Source of the DNA: an uncultured Oscillospiraceae bacterium
GTDB taxonomy: Bacteria > Bacillota > Clostridia > Oscillospirales > Acutalibacteraceae
Length of the DNA: 14,533 nucleotides
Reading direction: 5' to 3'
NCBI GenBank assembly: GCA_900546735.1
Contig: URDW01000038.1
Location: 1 to 14,533, forward strand
Both the position numbers and the translations under genes were made by a program. Below are positions 14,404 through 14,533 of this stretch, piece by piece. The notes below the pieces were generated by a model. The model was not told the origin of the DNA, searched no databases, and was given only the letters and a program-made list of their open reading frames with translations. Position 1 is the stretch's first letter. Each line of letters begins with the position of its first letter.

Positions 14404-14533
14404 AATAAAATAATTCGATACCGAAGTATCTATATGCAGTCATCACCGTGCGCAAAACGTGATGAATTACATGCCAACGGAATCTATTTATAGACGGATC
14501 ACGAAGAATACTTAAATAAATATTTTTTAATAT
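14404..14533 (-). promoter_or_regulatory. Upstream region of the giant gene with two leader hairpins and a weak promoter candidate
   Basis: No gene is visible from 14404 to the window end. Two inverted repeats lie in the probable 5' leader: GATAC-TTCG-GTATC in minus-strand sense (14417-14430), a 5-pair stem with a C(UUCG)G tetraloop just before the RBS, and TCATCA-CGT/ACG-G-TGATGA (14440-14465), a 9-pair stem with one bulged G. Further upstream a TATAAA (14487-14492) lies within the inverted repeat TCTAT-AA-ATAGA (14483-14494). A poor -35 (TTAAGT, 14510-14515) is 17 bases above it. If used, this gives a leader of about 90 bases. No known riboswitch consensus was recognised. Confidence 0.45.

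Overview
The window looks like the end of a contig from a Gram-positive anaerobe of the Clostridia, most likely a gut relative of the Oscillospiraceae/Ruminococcaceae. This rests on a dgt-like/dnaG/rpoD/DUF896 gene block, strong GGAGG-type ribosome binding sites with GTG and TTG starts, and large secreted proteins built from FIVAR-type helical repeats. The taxonomic guess is inference; no 16S rRNA or species marker is present. Bases 1-48 are not genomic: they are the end of an Illumina P7 adapter, an 8-base i7 index and the Nextera transposase sequence, so genomic DNA starts at about base 49.

Region 1 (49-4136, minus strand) is a tight macromolecular-synthesis operon read right to left: an HD-domain dGTPase-like gene, dnaG (primase, GTG start), rpoD/sigA (primary sigma factor) and a small DUF896 gene cut off by the adapter. 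Gaps are 18 and 17 bases, then a 4-base ATGA overlap. A 132-base divergent spacer separates it from region 2.

Region 2 (4269-6121) holds ordinary housekeeping genes: a membrane-tethered metallophosphoesterase with an intact active site (plus strand, own promoter), a convergent YigZ/IMPACT-family gene, and rpmE (ribosomal protein L31, four-Cys zinc form) with a strong extended -10 promoter and a strong intrinsic terminator.

Region 3 (6172-14533, minus strand) is the accessory part: two very large exported proteins encoded one after the other and closed by one strong terminator at 6172-6204. The upstream gene (1501 aa from a TTG start chosen by its RBS) has a signal peptide, a metallophosphoesterase-like domain whose metal-binding motifs are degraded, about 465 residues I do not recognise, five AIGEVT-type helical repeats, a beta-rich domain and four FIVAR-like repeats. 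The downstream gene (about 1168 aa) has a signal peptide, an unrecognised beta-rich N-terminal domain, twelve FIVAR-like repeats and a Trp-rich Ig-like C-terminal domain. Neither shows an LPXTG sorting signal, SLH domain or C-terminal membrane anchor. The intergenic stretch contains three hairpins, one of them a 13-pair stem that is uninterrupted only in the minus-strand RNA. The pair is the best candidate here for an undescribed cell-surface system, but its function cannot be read from the sequence.
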